A DNA stretch of 16,690 nt, taken from NCBI GenBank assembly GCA_024402455.1, contig JAKSTS010000040.1:1-16690 (forward strand). The letters run 5' to 3'. This DNA comes from Treponemataceae bacterium (GTDB lineage: Bacteria; Spirochaetota; Spirochaetia; Treponematales; Treponemataceae). Under the pieces are notes generated by a model. It searched no databases and was not told where the DNA came from. It was given only the letters and a program-made list of their open reading frames with translations. Both the position numbers and the translations under genes were made by a program. This document shows, one piece after another, positions 15,892 through 16,690 of this stretch; the first letter of the stretch is position 1; each line of letters begins with the position of its first letter.

Positions 15892-15956
15892 ATTTTTGCT
15901 TTGAATTATTCTTATGATTCAGACTTATTATTTTGAACAAAGCCTAATGCAAAAAT
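15892..15956. repeat. Imperfect inverted repeat after mnmE
   Basis: ATTTTTGC (15892-15899) with GCAAAAAT (15949-15956), plus CTTTG (15899-15903) with CAAAG (15938-15942), form a long bulged hairpin 24 bases after the mnmE stop. No T-run follows on the plus strand, so termination is doubtful; it may simply reflect AT-rich sequence. Confidence 0.3.
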
Positions 15957-16031
15957 GAAATTAATTGACTAACAAATAAATGTCTTGTTAAATTGAAACG
16001 TTGATTTTGATATTTCGAAAGGATGCACAAA

Positions 16032-16490
16032 ATGAAACGATTAACGTTACTTATGGCTACTGTAATATTGATTATTAGTGCAATTTGTTTCAATCATTTT
16101 ACAAAAGGACTGATTTCACATGCTAGTACCTATACATATCAAGATTTTTTGATAGATCGTTATTCGTCAACTAATGATAATGCAGTTATTTCTTTTGCTG
16201 GTTTAATTTTTGCTGTTGCCTTAGTTTTACAAATTGCAAGATTCAAAAAGGAGATAATTCTTTTTGAGTTAATTGTGTATTATGTTATTGGAATATTTGA
16301 ATTATTTTTGTTGTTTCTAAGTACAACAGATGGAGGTTCTTTAGTTAAAACTATTATCTTTGCAAAAAATATATGTCTTTTTAGTCTGTTAGCATCATTA
16401 TGCATTTATTTTGTCTGTTTAGTAAATATGATGTCTTTATGGTTGAAAAAAAGGTCAAAGATATCTTTAGACGGCTCAGAGGATATTTAA
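16032..16490 (+). CDS. Small four-helix membrane protein of unknown function
   Basis: The 152-residue product is very hydrophobic, with predicted membrane segments at about 4-21, 52-68, 76-98 and 109-135 and a basic-then-acidic tail (WLKKRSKISLDGSEDI). A short polar loop (about 30-48, with DRYSSTNDN) lies between helices 1 and 2. No family or catalytic motif is recognised. The ATG at 16032 is chosen because AAAGGA lies 8 bases before it; an upstream in-frame ATG at 16023 overlaps that ribosome site. Codon use is more AT-rich, with fewer of the GCA/GAA-rich stretches of its neighbours, and it stands alone between two spacers, which is consistent with recent acquisition but does not prove it. 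Confidence 0.7.
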   Translation: MKRLTLLMATVILIISAICFNHFTKGLISHASTYTYQDFLIDRYSSTNDNAVISFAGLIFAVALVLQIARFKKEIILFELIVYYVIGIFELFLLFLSTTDGGSLVKTIIFAKNICLFSLLASLCIYFVCLVNMMSLWLKKRSKISLDGSEDI

Positions 16491-16494
16491 AGCT

Positions 16495-16616
16495 TTAATC
16501 CATGTCAAAACAATCTACATTAGAAATGCCCAAAACATGCAATATTTCGCACCAGCGAATAGCCGTGCACTAGCCCAAATGCAGGTGGAAATAAACTTAA
16601 GGTTATAAAGAATGTT
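16495..16616. repeat. Repeat-bearing spacer between two orphan genes
   Basis: The spacer contains near-direct repeats GCCCAAAACATGCA and GCCCAAATGCA, and a hairpin TTCGC-ACCA-GCGAA inside a larger imperfect palindrome with TGCA ends. Its outer borders, near CTTTAATCC and GGTTATAAAG, are weakly inverted copies. It is locally more GC-rich than the DNA around it. Candidate recombination site or remnant; not identified. Confidence 0.3.
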
Positions 16617-16648
16617 CATGTTCCATTAAAATAGCAAGGAGTAGAATT

Positions 16649-16690
16649 ATGATTAAGTTTTTCAGGCAAGCTAAAAGGGAGATTTTAGTT
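16649..16690 (+). CDS. N-terminal start of an unidentified protein (partial)
   Basis: An ATG preceded by a strong AAGGAG ribosome site (16636-16641, spacing 7) opens a frame that runs off the window: MIKFFRQAKREILV. The basic, amphipathic start resembles the N-terminus seen before a single membrane helix in some small bacterial proteins, but 14 residues are too few for assignment. Confidence 0.5.
   Translation, partial: MIKFFRQAKREILV

Noticed and set aside
15970..15992. TAACAA/TTGTTA inverted repeat with GTTAAAT as an integron-type core site
   Set aside because: The GTTRRRY match is common in AT-rich DNA, and no paired long palindrome or integrase is visible.

Overview
The window is AT-rich bacterial chromosome with ordinary coding density. 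The style of the proteins, the Glu/Lys-rich codon use and the gene set suggest a host-associated Treponema-like spirochaete. This is an inference from protein character, not from a marker gene. Recognisable core genes are argA, a TrmH/SpoU RNA methyltransferase, ftsK, pfkA and mnmE, together with an initiator tRNA and tRNA-Ala(CGC). No phage, IS or CRISPR structure is visible.

Layout. Bases 1-453 hold the last 25 codons of an unidentified gene, a perfect 16-bp parS-type palindrome (163-178), a ~180-bp intergenic element bounded by inverted repeats (212-393), and the argA terminator. argA (minus) diverges from an aldose-epimerase-like gene (plus), which converges through a bidirectional terminator on a YfiF/RlmB-like methyltransferase (minus). 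Next come a secreted peptidoglycan-binding-domain protein and an HD-domain hydrolase (both plus). A two-gene minus-strand unit at 5466-6844 holds a membrane-anchored DEDDh exonuclease followed by a protein of unknown function. ftsK (plus, 1085 codons) encodes a membrane-anchored DNA translocase with a ~455-residue acidic linker.

After ftsK lies initiator tRNA-Met with its own promoter and terminator. An amidohydrolase gene has its ribosome site starting on the base after the terminator U-run. tRNA-Ala(CGC) and a pfkA-HAD phosphatase operon (1-base stop/start overlap) lie on the minus strand. pfkA diverges, through closely packed predicted promoters, from a PAP2 phosphatase-mnmE pair that overlaps by 8 bases. 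The last ~800 bases differ: an AT-rich orphan four-helix membrane protein, a repeat-bearing spacer, and the first 14 codons of another gene. This could be the edge of an accessory region or cassette array.

Most of the window is ordinary housekeeping chromosome. The strongest unusual items are the parS site (a chromosome-segregation mark that suggests origin proximity), the compound inverted-repeat element beside it, the tRNA terminator/ribosome-site arrangement at 10513-10561, the C1xU72 initiator tRNA, and the spacer at 16491-16648. No clearly new biological system could be demonstrated.
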